A stretch of DNA of 64,000 nucleotides from Argopecten irradians. Its lineage: Eukaryota; Mollusca; Bivalvia; Pectinida; Pectinidae. Below are positions 12,260 through 22,561 of this stretch, piece after piece; the stretch's first letter is position 1; every line of letters begins with the position of its first letter. Position numbers and translations under genes: made by a program. Under the pieces are notes generated by a model. The model was not told the origin of the DNA and searched no databases. It saw only the letters and a list, made by a program, of their open reading frames with translations. The stretch spans positions 7,616,255 through 7,680,254 of the forward strand of contig NC_091134.1 in the NCBI RefSeq assembly GCF_041381155.1, written 5' to 3'.

Positions 12260-12616
12260 AGATGCTCCACCGCTAACAGCGCATAAATGATATTCATTAT
12301 TTGAACAATAATTGGTGTTTAATCGTGTATTTATATGTCTAATTGACACAAAAAATAATACAAAATAATTCATTTTGTCTTAGGTACATTCGCAATCAGT
12401 ACTTCATTCCATATAGGATATAGTGCCAAGGAATTTTTTCGGGATGCAATTAATTATTTTTCATATTTTTAACTTGAAGAAAAAATTAGAAGCTCAAACT
12501 TTTCCATGGTGGTAATGGTGTAAAGTAAGTAACTTTTGTAACTGAAGAAAAATACAAAATCGCCTGCTCCTGTTTTTGATAGTGAAAAAAGACCATTTGT
12601 CGGCGGTGGAGCATCT
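12260..12616. mobile_element. TTAA-flanked MITE with AGATGCTCCACCGC inverted repeats
   Basis: A 357-bp non-autonomous element. Its ends are AGATGCTCCACCGC and GCGGTGGAGCATCT, with TTAA immediately outside on both sides (12256-12259 and 12617-12620). A TTAA target duplication is the hallmark of piggyBac transposases. The interior is AT-rich without a transposase. It is nested in the right arm of the 7.2-kb satellite element and so is younger than it. Confidence 0.8.
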
Positions 12617-12620
12617 TTAA

Positions 12621-13965
12621 TTATTATTTGTACACGTAAATTGTGATATATGCATTCCATAATTGGATTTAAAGATATTTACTTTGTAATCTCCCTAAGA
12701 TATTTTATGAGCACCATACATGCATGTACATACAGTAGTATTTTAGTTTAAAGATGATTTCATTGAAAAAAAGACAATGATTGATTATAATTGATTTTCA
12801 AATTCATTTATATATTATAGTAGATAGTCGGATGTTGACGCATATCAAACACAAAAAACCCTGAATGATGTTATAAAAATTTGTACAGGTAATTTTTCAA
12901 AACTCATATATTGGCAGCTCTGATTATGTTCAACCCCATCCAATATCTTCTGTCTGCCTCTGTGTCTGCATCCATAAAATGCTAAAACAAGTTCCCCACC
13001 TATTGTATTAATTGTTGTGTGGAATTGATAAAAACAATGCTAGCTACATGTATAGCCCTGAGATAATCCCTGATAATTATATCCTTTCTTCTACATGTGT
13101 ATTACAAATTAATGTCAATTATTGATCATGGTATTGTATAATGTATTTTATCTTGATCAATGCAGACACTTTAACAAACAAATTGATCATAAAAAAATAT
13201 ATACATCACATTGTATACACCATTTATTTATTGGAAAATATTAGGTTTCCAATTTGCAATAACATTTATATCTGCAGGCATGTTCATAATGCTTCATTAT
13301 ATTGGGGTCTTCCCCGAACACCAACTCTAATTATTTTAATGATCGAATCATATTGGAACTCATATTGGAACATATATATCAGCATAATATACCATGATAT
13401 TAAAAAAGTTTCTGATTGTATTTAATTTAATTGTGTATTATTTTGTTGATCACATAAAATTAGTTAAAGCATTTCTAACATTAGTTTTTAGATATTATCT
13501 ATTCTCTATAATCATTATTATTTCCTTACTATATACATGTATTTAATTACACTTATATGACTATAGTGCATGCAGTTAGTATACACAGCTGTCGCTTATT
13601 TAATTGTGTATACATAAAATGCAAGTTTCATGTTATATCTGTACACTAAAATGTTTAATTAGATAGTTACATTTCAAAACAAATTTTATCTCATAGTTTG
13701 GTTTTGGATTGATGCTTATTCTCACTGTTGTGATGATGTGGTAGCTATATATATATATACACACAGGTAATTTTATAGGTGCCCTCTACCTGTATCAGTG
13801 TCAGGTGTGACCCCCCCCCCCACTGTGCTGTTATGTAATACAGGTAGACCAGGTGTAATTTACTACCTGTACAGTCACTTTGTCACCTATATAGGCATAT
13901 ACTGCTGATTTTCTGTTTATTTTCTTAACATTACCAATCTTTATTTGGAAAGCATAAACAGACAA
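12621..13965. other. AT-rich right arm of the satellite element
   Basis: Non-coding. Motifs near 13,760-13,910 are inverted relatives of 7020-7200. A C12 run lies near 13811. Open frames here have no recognisable domain. Confidence 0.55.
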
Positions 13966-14056
13966 TGGGGGGATACTTTTTTGATAGGGTGGATACTTTT
14001 TTGATGGGCAGAAAAAGTATCCGGATACTTTTTTGATGGGGGATACTTTTTTGATA
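13966..14056 (-). repeat. Subterminal short repeats, right end
   Basis: GGATACTTTTTTGAT units, including a GTATCCGGATAC palindrome, mirror the left-end array at 6849-6963. Confidence 0.85.
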
Positions 14057-14062
14057 TGACAA

Positions 14063-14118
14063 TTATCCAACCGTATAGAATATGATAATAGGAATACTCT
14101 CAATCGACAGCCAGATAA
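14063..14118 (+). repeat. Foldback repeat, left arm, segment 2
   Basis: Matches the reverse complement of roughly 21216-21270 almost base for base (CTCTCAATCGACAGCCAGATAA). It is bounded on the left by the satellite element and on the right by the Helitron-like insertion at 14119. Confidence 0.85.
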
Positions 14119-15830
14119 TTAGGGATTTCCATTAAGGATGGAAATCCCTATTGTTATTGTTCTGTTTTTTCTTATTATTATTATTCTTATTATTTCCACG
14201 AAACCATCTTAACACTTTTTCTCACGAACGGAACAAGGTACGGCGCTCAAATTTGGACACGTTATGTATGTACATGAGAGCTTGAAACGTAAGTTCGATT
14301 TTGTACGATAAGGTTCAAGGTCAAGGTCACAGACGTAAAAAACAAATTTTTCGGAACGAAGTTTAAACGCTCATTACTTCATTACCGTACGCTGTACATC
14401 GTTCACGTTTTGTTATTCAGACAGATCGTAACATTGCGCGTGCTTTTCCCATGCCATGTTATCAGAGATTATGTCAAGGTCAAGAGTTCGCTACGGGGTC
14501 AAACAAAGGTCAAAAACGAAATTTACCACAGAAAATTTTGAAAGTTGAATATGAAAGGCCATGCCCTCAGAAATATATAATGACAAGTTTTAAGGTCATG
14601 AGATCCAAAATGGCGGAGATATAGGCCTTTGAAAAAAGGCTATTTTGGCGTTTTCCCGCCAAAAATTTTAAAGGTTTCAGCGCCTTTAATACTTAACATA
14701 AATGCTTGAATTTTTGTATAGATATAGCATGGACGAATGTCTACAGAACTTATTCCTTTTTATTGACCTTGACATTCATTCAAGGTCACAGGATTCAAAA
14801 AGCTTTAAATCTTTAAACGACTTCATCTTCGTTATAAATAAGAGGTGTAGAGCGCTGAAATTTGGAGACGTTATGTACGTACATGAGTGCTTAAAATGTG
14901 CTCTCGATTTTGGAGGATAACGTTCAAGGTCAAGGTCACAGACGTAAAAAACTGCTTTTTTCGAACGAACTTTAAACGCTCATAATTTCATAACCGTACG
15001 CTACACAACATGTACGTTTCATTCTCCATGTAGATCACGATAAGTCACGTTTTTTTCTCATTACATGTTATCAGAAATTATGTCAGGGTCACGAGTTCAC
15101 TAGGGGGTCAAATGAGGTCAAACAAAGGTCAAAAATGAACTTTACCATAGAAATGTTTCGAAGGGCGCATATGAAAGAGCATGTTCTCAGGCACATAAAA
15201 TGACCAAATTCAAGGTCATATGTTCCAAAATTGCGGAGATATAGGACATCAAAAATCGAAATTTTAGTTTATATTTGCCCCTGCCCGAGACGTTTCAGCG
15301 CCTTAATACCTTATGTACGGTGTTGATTTTTCATACCGCTGTTGTATGAACTTTTGTCTTCAAAAGTTATGGGTTTTTAAGGGATTATATAGAAAAATGG
15401 CGGAAATATAGCTCTCCAAATATGGCAATTTGTGTCATTTCCTTATTTTTGTCCCGTAATTTCTGAGCTCGTAGCACCTTTATCATTTATTGTAAGGTGT
15501 TGATTGTTTGTAAATATAGACATTGGCACATTCTCTGTACAGAGTTTTAATTTCAAAGTCATGAATTTGAAAATGGCGGAAATATAGCCCTCTGAATATG
15601 GCATTTCGTTCACTTTTTAACGTAAATTTTACCGTAATTTTTGAAATTTCAAAGAGAAATGTTTTGAATAGGATGTGAAAGAGCATGCTCTAAGACACAT
15701 AAAATGACCAAGTTCAAGGTCATAAGATTCAAAATGGCGGAGATATAGGACATCGAAAATCGAAATTTTAGTTTATATTTGTCCTTGCCCGAGACGTTTC
15801 AGCGCCTTTAAACCTGTATGTATGTAGTAG
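14119..15830 (-). mobile_element. Non-coding interspersed repeat with Helitron-like 3' end
   Basis: Read on the minus strand, the unit ends in a hairpin (14121-14149, arms AGGGATTTCC/GGAAATCCCT) and CTAA, inserted between A and T of the foldback host. This resembles a Helitron 3' terminus. Inside are at least two related blocks about 609 bp apart sharing AAGGTCAAGGTCACAGACGT (near 14,320 and 14,930), and several copies of AAATGGCGGA(G/A)ATATAG (near 14,609, 15,395, 15,570 and 15,734). No ORF encodes a recognisable protein. The right boundary is a guess based on the last repeated motif. Confidence 0.5.
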
Positions 15831-16018
15831 GGTCATATTTTATGTGAATTTATGTAATAAATAAAAGTGGTATAAAAGTGTATTTGAAAGATGTTTCAAT
15901 ATTTGCAAATATATAATTTGCAGTGAATAATAATATTAGTATGTATCTATGCCGTGCCGTGTTTTACTCGCGTGCGTAATATATCGTATATACAGTACCT
16001 GAACCGTTTAACGTTCCC

Positions 16019-16190
16019 AAATTTGCGTTTCGTTTGCGTTTGCGTTATTTCCGTTAGCAATCGTTAGCGTTAGCAATCGTTTATCGTTAATCGTTATCGT
16101 TTGCGTTAGCAATCGTTAATCGTTAGTTGCGTTTACAATCGTTTGCGTTTGAAATCGTTTGCGTTAATCGTTAGCAGGACCCACTTCCGC
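16019..16190 (+). repeat. Subterminal CGTTAGC-type short repeats, left
   Basis: Irregular tandem runs of (A)ATCGTTAGCGTTAGC and TTTGCGTTTGCG directly inside the left terminal inverted repeat. The same words occur in the same orientation, not inverted, inside the right end at 18715-18845. Confidence 0.85.
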
Positions 16191-18184
16191 TAACGTTAGC
16201 CACTAAAAATAGAACCAAATGCCGGTGAGATGCTTTGACGATCCGGATATGATATTACGTTTACCGCTTCGTGAAGAAGCGATTATCATAACATCTATGA
16301 AAAAAAAATAATATGAATAAAGTGTATTGTATTGCATTTTATATCTCTTTTGGATGTATATATGTTTGTTAGATGTGGTTGAAATAAAAATATGTACAGT
16401 AACAAGATCGCATATACATGACGTACGCTCCTACATATTATGTATCCGTGAAAACGTTCTGAAATACTCGTATTTAAATGACATTTCAAAACTTCTTATT
16501 ATTATTATCAGAAACATATATCATATATATGTTTGTAGTTACTATGATTTCTGCGAAAGCAATTCAAATATTAACGAAACTGTCTTACAGAATATTAATG
16601 TCAAAAGCATTATTTTAGAAAGAATCCACGACAGCTGAAAGATTACACAAGAATATAGCTAAAACAGATAATAAAAAATATAAAAATGTTATTACAGACA
16701 CGCTGCATCATATTCTTCTTGTTATGTTAAATTTCATCAATGTATGAAGAACGCTAAAAAAGACTCGGGAGATTTGTAAATAAATTCGTGAAATTTAAAA
16801 ATCATGACGAGTTTGAACACGGGGAATAGGTGAGATTTGGCATTTACATGTACATATTTTTAAACGCAATTAATTAGTACTTGTATCTACATATATATAT
16901 GAAAATGGAATAAAATGATGTAAATGTTTGTAATGTACGAGTATACCTACAACTACATGTTAACACGTGTAGAGAATTCGAACTGTGCAGGGGTACGTTA
17001 CATTGTATTAAAGCCTTCACACGTACTGTACGCGTGTCAAATCAGGCACGGGTATACCTTTAAGCTCATATCAATAAAAACTGGACAGTCACGGGCACCT
17101 TCTCACATGTGTTCGTTGTTATTTGTACCTGGAATCTTTTCAATTCCCAGCGTGACGCGCACGGGTATTTTACCTGTACAGGTATATAGGTCACGACTGG
17201 TGTTACCTTGTGTCGACCCCCTGTAGCTGGCCACGGGCGGAGTTCACCTGTAATTAACACTTTCCCTTCTTGGGAGGGAGATTAACTTTATACCCAACTT
17301 ACCTGTGCCCCGTACAAAAATATACACTGTGACAGTACATTTCACGGACATATATATATACTGTCGTATTTCAAAGTTTTGATGTGGGCAATATGCTTTC
17401 CTATAGATTACGTTGGAATGAATTAGCTTACACTTATACATTGTATGAATATTTAATTTGTTTAAACTGTAAATTGAAGAGTTGCTTGGTGTGAAATGTG
17501 ATCAAATAACTATATTTCTTACACCAGTTACAAATATACGTAGAAAATTGTCGCAATGCAATTTTTACAGTTATCTTCAGTATACATGCATGTGCATCAC
17601 TATCTTCATCGTCGTTGTCATCAATGATTATGCATAATTTGACTTAATTTGAATATAGATAACTGGAAGTGAAATATTTCCGTTCTTTATATCTTAATTA
17701 TATGCATGAACTATAAAATGAGAGAACTGCAAATGGCGAAACACGAATTCAAATGTTCAATCTTTATTACACTAGCTATGGCGTATGTACGTGTATTTGT
17801 AAATGTACATGTGCGACCCTAAAATCGATGCCTAGTCAATTGTAAGCAATGAGCTTTTATGAATGCACACCCTAATTATATACAGCGTGTAATCCGTTAT
17901 GAAACAAATATTCCGAGAATACAATTTTCCATGATAAGCGGAAGAGCCTTTCGACAATCTGGAAAAAACCCTGAAACTTGTGATTGATGCGAGAAACACT
18001 ATAAGATGTTAATTATTACCATTGTTGAGTTATGACACATCGATAATATAAATCAAACATATAGATGGAAATTTGATTTACAGCATTTTAAATGTGTGAA
18101 AATGTTTCCATTTAAAGTACATGTACCAGTATACGCCTGATCGCTTCACTAAAGTTATGACATTGTGACGGTAATATTATCAAT

Positions 18185-18545
18185 AAAGTGTTGTTGTAAC
18201 AATTTGTTTGTTATTTCTTAAAATGTCGGACAAATATGACACTTAGAATAACACAATTCTCTCTTAATACATACGGTTTGTACAAGTAATTTGTAAACGT
18301 ACGTGTGAAGTGGAAACTTCGTATCGAGTACAGTCGTGTTTGACTTCATTGTGTGATTATCACTAAAGAGATGCTGTAACAATTTGTTATTTCTTAAAAT
18401 ACCGGGTAAATATGACACTTTAGAATAATACCATTCTTTCTCCACACATACAGTTGCACATGTCATTCATTTTGTAAACGTACATTTTGTACATGGAAAC
18501 TTTGCATCGAGTACTGTCGTCTTTGACTTCATCGTGTCCATATAG
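18185..18545. repeat. 180-bp tandem duplication
   Basis: Two diverged copies of a block containing TGTAACAATTTGTT, ATTTCTTAAAAT and TCGAGTAC(A/T)GTCGT, spaced by about 180 bp, inside the TA-flanked element. Confidence 0.75.
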
Positions 18546-18714
18546 TTTTCATAGGCAAATGTTTATATGATATACAGAAACTTTAATCCCGAACATACTC
18601 CAGTTTTTCTTGTACTTTCGTTTGTATTTCAAAACATCAAGATCCGTAATTCATTTACCGTCAAGCCGTGTCCGTGATTATAACAACGGTATTTCCGGTT
18701 AATCATAGCCGATC

Positions 18715-18845
18715 GTTTTGCGTTTTGCGTTAATCGTTAATCGTTAGCCGGTATTGCGTTAATCGTTTATCGTTAATCGTTAATCGTTAGCGTTAGCAAT
18801 CGTTAGCGTTAGCTAACGAACTATTTTTTTGCGTTGCGTTTGCGT
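18715..18845 (+). repeat. Subterminal CGTTAGC-type short repeats, right
   Basis: GTTAATCGTTAATCGTTAGC and related words in the same direction as the left subterminal array. Confidence 0.85.
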
Positions 18846-18879
18846 TAGGCTGGGAACGTTAAACGGTTCAGGTACTGTA

Positions 18880-19949
18880 TTCGCGAGCGCTGCGTTTGTC
18901 TATATGTGTATGTACGTATATGTTTGTGTACCCGTTAGTAGTGTGCACTGACACTAATCCAATAACTCAACTAGGTAAATACAGGTACAAATAACTATTT
19001 ATTATATAAAAGACAAGTAGATTAATTATTACATAGAAGATTCACAATAGTGCCCGTTAAGACAGATAACAATAAGAGATATATAAGTGCCGAAGCAGTT
19101 ACAATGTATCCAAGATTAACTATAGCCAAACTTTAGGCCTAATTAGCTAAGTCCTGTGTGATTACCACGTTCCCTAAACAAAGCCTAACACCCTACGGAG
19201 CCAACTAACCACCTACAAGTGTTCTTAACTCTAGAGGTATATAAAACCAACGGTGTAAACTAGGATACCTTAGGATGCCTAAGCCCTAAGCCCCTGACAA
19301 CCCCTAATTATACACAAACCCTACGTTAGCTATAGATACACTCTAAGTAAAGACCCACGTTGCAGTCTAGCTCAGAAACCCCGCAAGTGTTGCACTGTTG
19401 ACAGTGCACGACGTGGCTCTGCTCCCTACCTATTCCCTAAGTCAAGACCAAAGCTTCCTTAGAATCAGCCCCTTTTATAACAACTCATCAACCCAGTACC
19501 CCAAAGTGACCACTGATTGGTCAATGTCCGGACAGAGCACCATATTTAGGTGAAACCGTTGCTACAACAACCCACCTACACACTAAATATATCTTCCGCT
19601 TAAAACAGACAAGGCTCAACTGACTGATAAAAACCTCCCACGTGTACCACACGTGTACTCCGGCCAGCGGTCATCATCGGGGTGATCATGAGGACAACTA
19701 GGTTGATGAATGTGACTGCTAAACAGCAAACACACCCTAGATAAGACCTGTTCTCACGGTGTTCCCCTGAATTTGGGTCCAAGATACATAAACAGATCAC
19801 TGAAGTGAAGACTTAGAAGAGTGCAATAACAAATATACATACTGTAGAAATAAATGCAACAATGATAGAAACCCGTTCTATCACACTACATATACACGTA
19901 TATATGAACAATGTACACGTGTTTGCGTAAATACACGTACATGTGTAAC
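18880..19949. other. Non-coding, unclassified
   Basis: Less AT-rich than the surroundings in 19,130-19,780, with no frame showing a recognisable product. Probably the interior of whichever Helitron-like unit ends at 20507, but this cannot be shown. Confidence 0.35.
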
Positions 19950-20034
19950 TACACCGCATACATGGGAGGCCGTCCTTACGTGACCCTAGCTGTTAATAGG
20001 ACGTACATTTGAACAAACAAACAATAAAAGTAAT
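19950..20034 (+). mobile_element. Short retroposon (SINE-like) 3' tail
   Basis: The sequence CACCGCATACATGGGAGGCC through GCTGTTAATAGGACGT and an AAACAAACAAA-like tail is shared with 46189-46343. There a 13-bp target duplication proves retroposition. No duplication was found around this copy. Confidence 0.65.
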
Positions 20035-20484
20035 GCACAAACACAATAACTGACAGGTTTAAAAGCCTTTTATGTGTGTGGCAGAGCCGTCACCTGTGAC
20101 ACCGGATGTTCAAACACAACCGGTGCTATTTTGAGAAACTATCCGGCCGTTTTGAGATCACAGAACCAAATAAATTCCCATAGAGGACCGTGTTAACGTT
20201 TGCTACTATTCAGGTTAATTGAAGTTATCAAAATTCTTTACAAAATTTACATCTACATGTATTGTTCCGACCCACACATATATCCAATCAGCAGGCTCCT
20301 ATATATTCACCTCTCTATGAAATCTTGTGCCCAAAGGGGGATTCCCCTAAATCTGTTTTTCGGCTGAACCAGACTACTTTCGTAAGAAACGCTTTCTGAT
20401 TAATATTGAGTGAGATCGTTCGTTCGTTCAAGCAATCGTCTGTTCGCTAACATTACTTTATCATCACATAGGTGGAAATCCCGT
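20035..20484. other. Non-coding, unclassified
   Basis: No coding signal. TTCGTTCGTTC microsatellite-like sequence near 20,420. It leads into the hairpin terminus at 20487-20507. Confidence 0.4.
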
Positions 20485-20486
20485 GT

Positions 20487-20507
20487 TTTGATCGCGATCA
20501 AATCTAG
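20487..20507 (+). mobile_element. Helitron-type 3' terminus (hairpin plus CTAG)
   Basis: A perfect 16-nt palindrome TTTGATCGCGATCAAA is followed by TCTAG, after which the foldback host resumes with TTTATC. The intact host in the right arm reads GATAATTTATC, so the element ends exactly between A and T, as Helitrons do. The matching 5' TC end was not located. Confidence 0.6.
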
Positions 20508-20860
20508 TTTATCTTTAATTTGGTATATGATACAATATAAATCACGCCGTATAAATGTCACTAGGTATCCAGAAACATCGGAAAACAGCCAGATTTCAAC
20601 TGGTCGGACACTGTGGTGTCCTCCGATAAACACGCCATGGCTCTAATGGGTAGCTCAAAAACCACTGCATGTCAACATTTCAGCTTCATAGGAATTAAAG
20701 TTTGGTAAAAAACAAACTTACCGGTATGTTAGTGTTTATCTATATACCATCCATTTGCTCAATACAGCCTTTTGAAATTTCCGATTGAAAAAATGTGTGT
20801 CTCTAGCCGTCATGTTGTGTAGTACATTTGTTTTCTCGGCGTTGATTGGTCAATTAATTT
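20508..20860 (+). repeat. Foldback repeat, left arm, inner segment
   Basis: Near-identical reverse complement of 20862-21215. The fold centre lies near 20,861, flanked by CGGCGTTGATTGG and CCAATCAACGCCG. Open frames found in opposite orientation in both arms are copies of the same sequence, not genes. Confidence 0.85.
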
Positions 20861-20861
20861 T

Positions 20862-21381
20862 CGAGAGCCAATCAACGCCGACAAAACAAATCTACTGCAC
20901 ACATACTTACATGGCGGCTAGAGACATAAATTTTTCAATCGGAAATTTCAAAGGGCTACGTTAGGCAAATGGATGGTATTTATCCATGGATTTACTAACC
21001 GGTAAGTTTGTTTTCTACCAAACTTTCATTCTTATGACGCTGAAGTGTTGACATGCAGTGGTTTTTGAGCTACGCATTAGAGTCCTGGCGTGTTTATCGG
21101 AGGACACCACAGTGTCCGACCAGTTGAAATCTGGCTGTTTTCCGATGTTTCTGGATACCTAGTGACATTTATACGGCATGATATATATTGTATCATATAC
21201 CAAATTAAAGATAAATTATCTGGCTGTCGATTGAGAGTATTCCTATTATCATATCCTATACGGTTGGTTAATAATCATACTTTTTCTGAAATTGGGTACT
21301 GTTATATGGCCGGCCGAGTTATAGACCTTGACCCAGTATTATACTTATGTTTATATTAGAAACGAACACCTGTGATCTGTT
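20862..21381 (-). repeat. Foldback repeat, right arm (uninterrupted)
   Basis: An intact arm of about 520 bp. It aligns in reverse complement to the concatenation of 6722-6835, 14063-14118 and 20508-20860, and so preserves both empty insertion sites (near 21,216 and 21,270). Its inner part contains ACATGGCGGCTAGAGACA and splice-donor-like GGTAAG. It may derive from a gene start, but no protein is recognised. Confidence 0.85.
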
Positions 21382-22208
21382 AAGCGGGTTTGACCAGTAC
21401 ACATTCAAAGACCCGAGTCGGGCTTTGGATAACATAATCAAGAATCCTTCATATAATATTCACATATATGTGGTTCCAACCACCGCATATATACAACGAA
21501 CGCGGATTATTATGAACATTTTATTGTGTAAAATTATGCAGTAATTGCGTAGAGATGTTCATTTATCTAAGACAGGTACATCAATATACATGTATGCATG
21601 GCATAAATCCCTGTTTTCAAGCGTTTTTCAAACTCATATCTGTGATTAAGGATAATATTAAATAGGTATCGGACATGAACACAGGTATTTGTGTCTTCAA
21701 AATCGATATTTACAAACAGATAGTTTATATTAGATGGCAGACAACAAAAATCGCCTCTCTATCTTATGTGAGTAGAATGGGTCCCGTTGTCCTCGTGACG
21801 TCACAGGTCAGGGGTCCCGAATCGGGGTCAATGGCTTGGGGCTTCAGGTGTGTTTTAGAGAAAAGTCGCATTATCTCTAATACCGTAATCGCTATGAAAC
21901 TCGTACTTTCTCCATTCTAAATATTATCCAAAGACGCATTTATCAAGCCTTATATACCAAACCATTCCGTGTACACTTTAAATACGACAAGCGTAAATGA
22001 GTTCAATAAGCTGGGTACATTTTTGTATTTTTTTTTGTATAATGCAACTATTCTTTTATCAGGTACGAACGGCCTTTGTTTGAAAGGATTTAGTTTTACA
22101 CACACCTGTATTCTTTTTGACCTTGGCTTATATGTGACGATTAAAATCATAAATATACGTGTTCTGCCTTTTTTTATTGGATATTACATTATTAACAAAA
22201 AATAATAA
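21382..22208. other. Non-coding, AT-rich
   Basis: No gene recognised. A CCGTTGTCCTCGTGACGTCACA segment near 21,783 is an inverted relative of one near 5395. Confidence 0.45.
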
Positions 22209-22325
22209 TGTCAGAAGTGGGATTCGAACCCACGCCCGCATACGTGGACCAGAACACTCGGCTCAAATAGTGAGAAGGCTATCCACCTAAAGACTGGCGC
22301 CTTAGACCGCTACGGCCATCCTGAC
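22209..22325 (-). tRNA. tRNA-Leu-like gene with UUA (ochre) anticodon; suppressor or pseudogene
   Basis: Minus-strand member of the spliced tRNA-Leu family. The acceptor GTCAGGA/TTCTGAC with discriminator A, the T-arm GTGGG-TTCGAAT-CCCAC, the long variable arm and the intron are all intact, better than in the copies at 433 and 1015. The anticodon loop reads C-T-TTA-G with T33 kept, so the anticodon is UUA, complementary to the stop codon UAA. Two defects count against function: the first-loop-side pair of the anticodon stem is broken (CCAGT against TCTGG), and an extra T lies in the D-arm (GGCCGTAGCGG). A tRNA finder would probably report a suppressor tRNA or a low-scoring pseudogene. Confidence 0.7.
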
Positions 22326-22561
22326 TACTTGTAATTATTTTTGATATATCATGTTAGAACAGCTTATTTATGGAGTTGTATACTATAGTAGTAGTTATGA
22401 CCACTACTTGTTACATATATAGAATTATCAGTTTTTATGCATATATTTAAAGTGGTTGATTTGCACATTGAATCGGTATATAACCTCCTTCCCTACGACA
22501 CGGTACAGAAAGTCATTGTCATATTTAGTTGCAGATGTTTGTGATAAAAGCAAAATTGAAA

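Larger units (their letters stand above)
6836..14062. mobile_element. 7.2-kb inverted-repeat element carrying opposed satellite arrays
   Basis: The element starts TTGTCATATCAAA and ends TTTGATATGACAA, and is flanked on each side by TTA (6833-6835 and 14063-14065). The uninterrupted sequence survives in the right foldback arm near 21,270 as GATTATTAACC in reverse complement, which proves insertion. From the outside in it contains short GTATCC/GGATAC repeats, AT-rich arms that are partly inverted copies of each other (attacacctggtc at 7060, its complement at 13847), and a core of about 4 kb of 62-bp satellite that flips orientation near 10,080. No transposase frame exists, so it is non-autonomous. 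A 3-bp TTA duplication is what PIF/Harbinger transposases produce, but the family is not established. A nested MITE sits at 12260-12616. Confidence 0.8.
15993..18877. mobile_element. 2.9-kb TA-flanked inverted-repeat element
   Basis: The ends are CAGTACCTGAACCGTTTAAC(GTTCCC) and the perfect reverse complement, with TA outside on both sides (15991-15992 and 18878-18879). The TA duplication and CAGT start fit the Tc1/mariner superfamily mode of insertion. No transposase frame remains across 2.9 kb, so it is non-autonomous. Subterminal TCGTTAGCGTTAGCA-type arrays lie inside both ends, and a 180-bp tandem duplication lies at 18185-18545. The interior (16200-18180) is otherwise AT-rich, with a more GC-rich block near 17,070-17,260 that has no coding signal. 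Confidence 0.75.

Noticed and set aside
20400..21359. Opposed ORFs encoding the same MFIGGHHSVRPVEIW peptide
   Set aside because: Both are copies within the two arms of the foldback repeat; no evidence of a protein.
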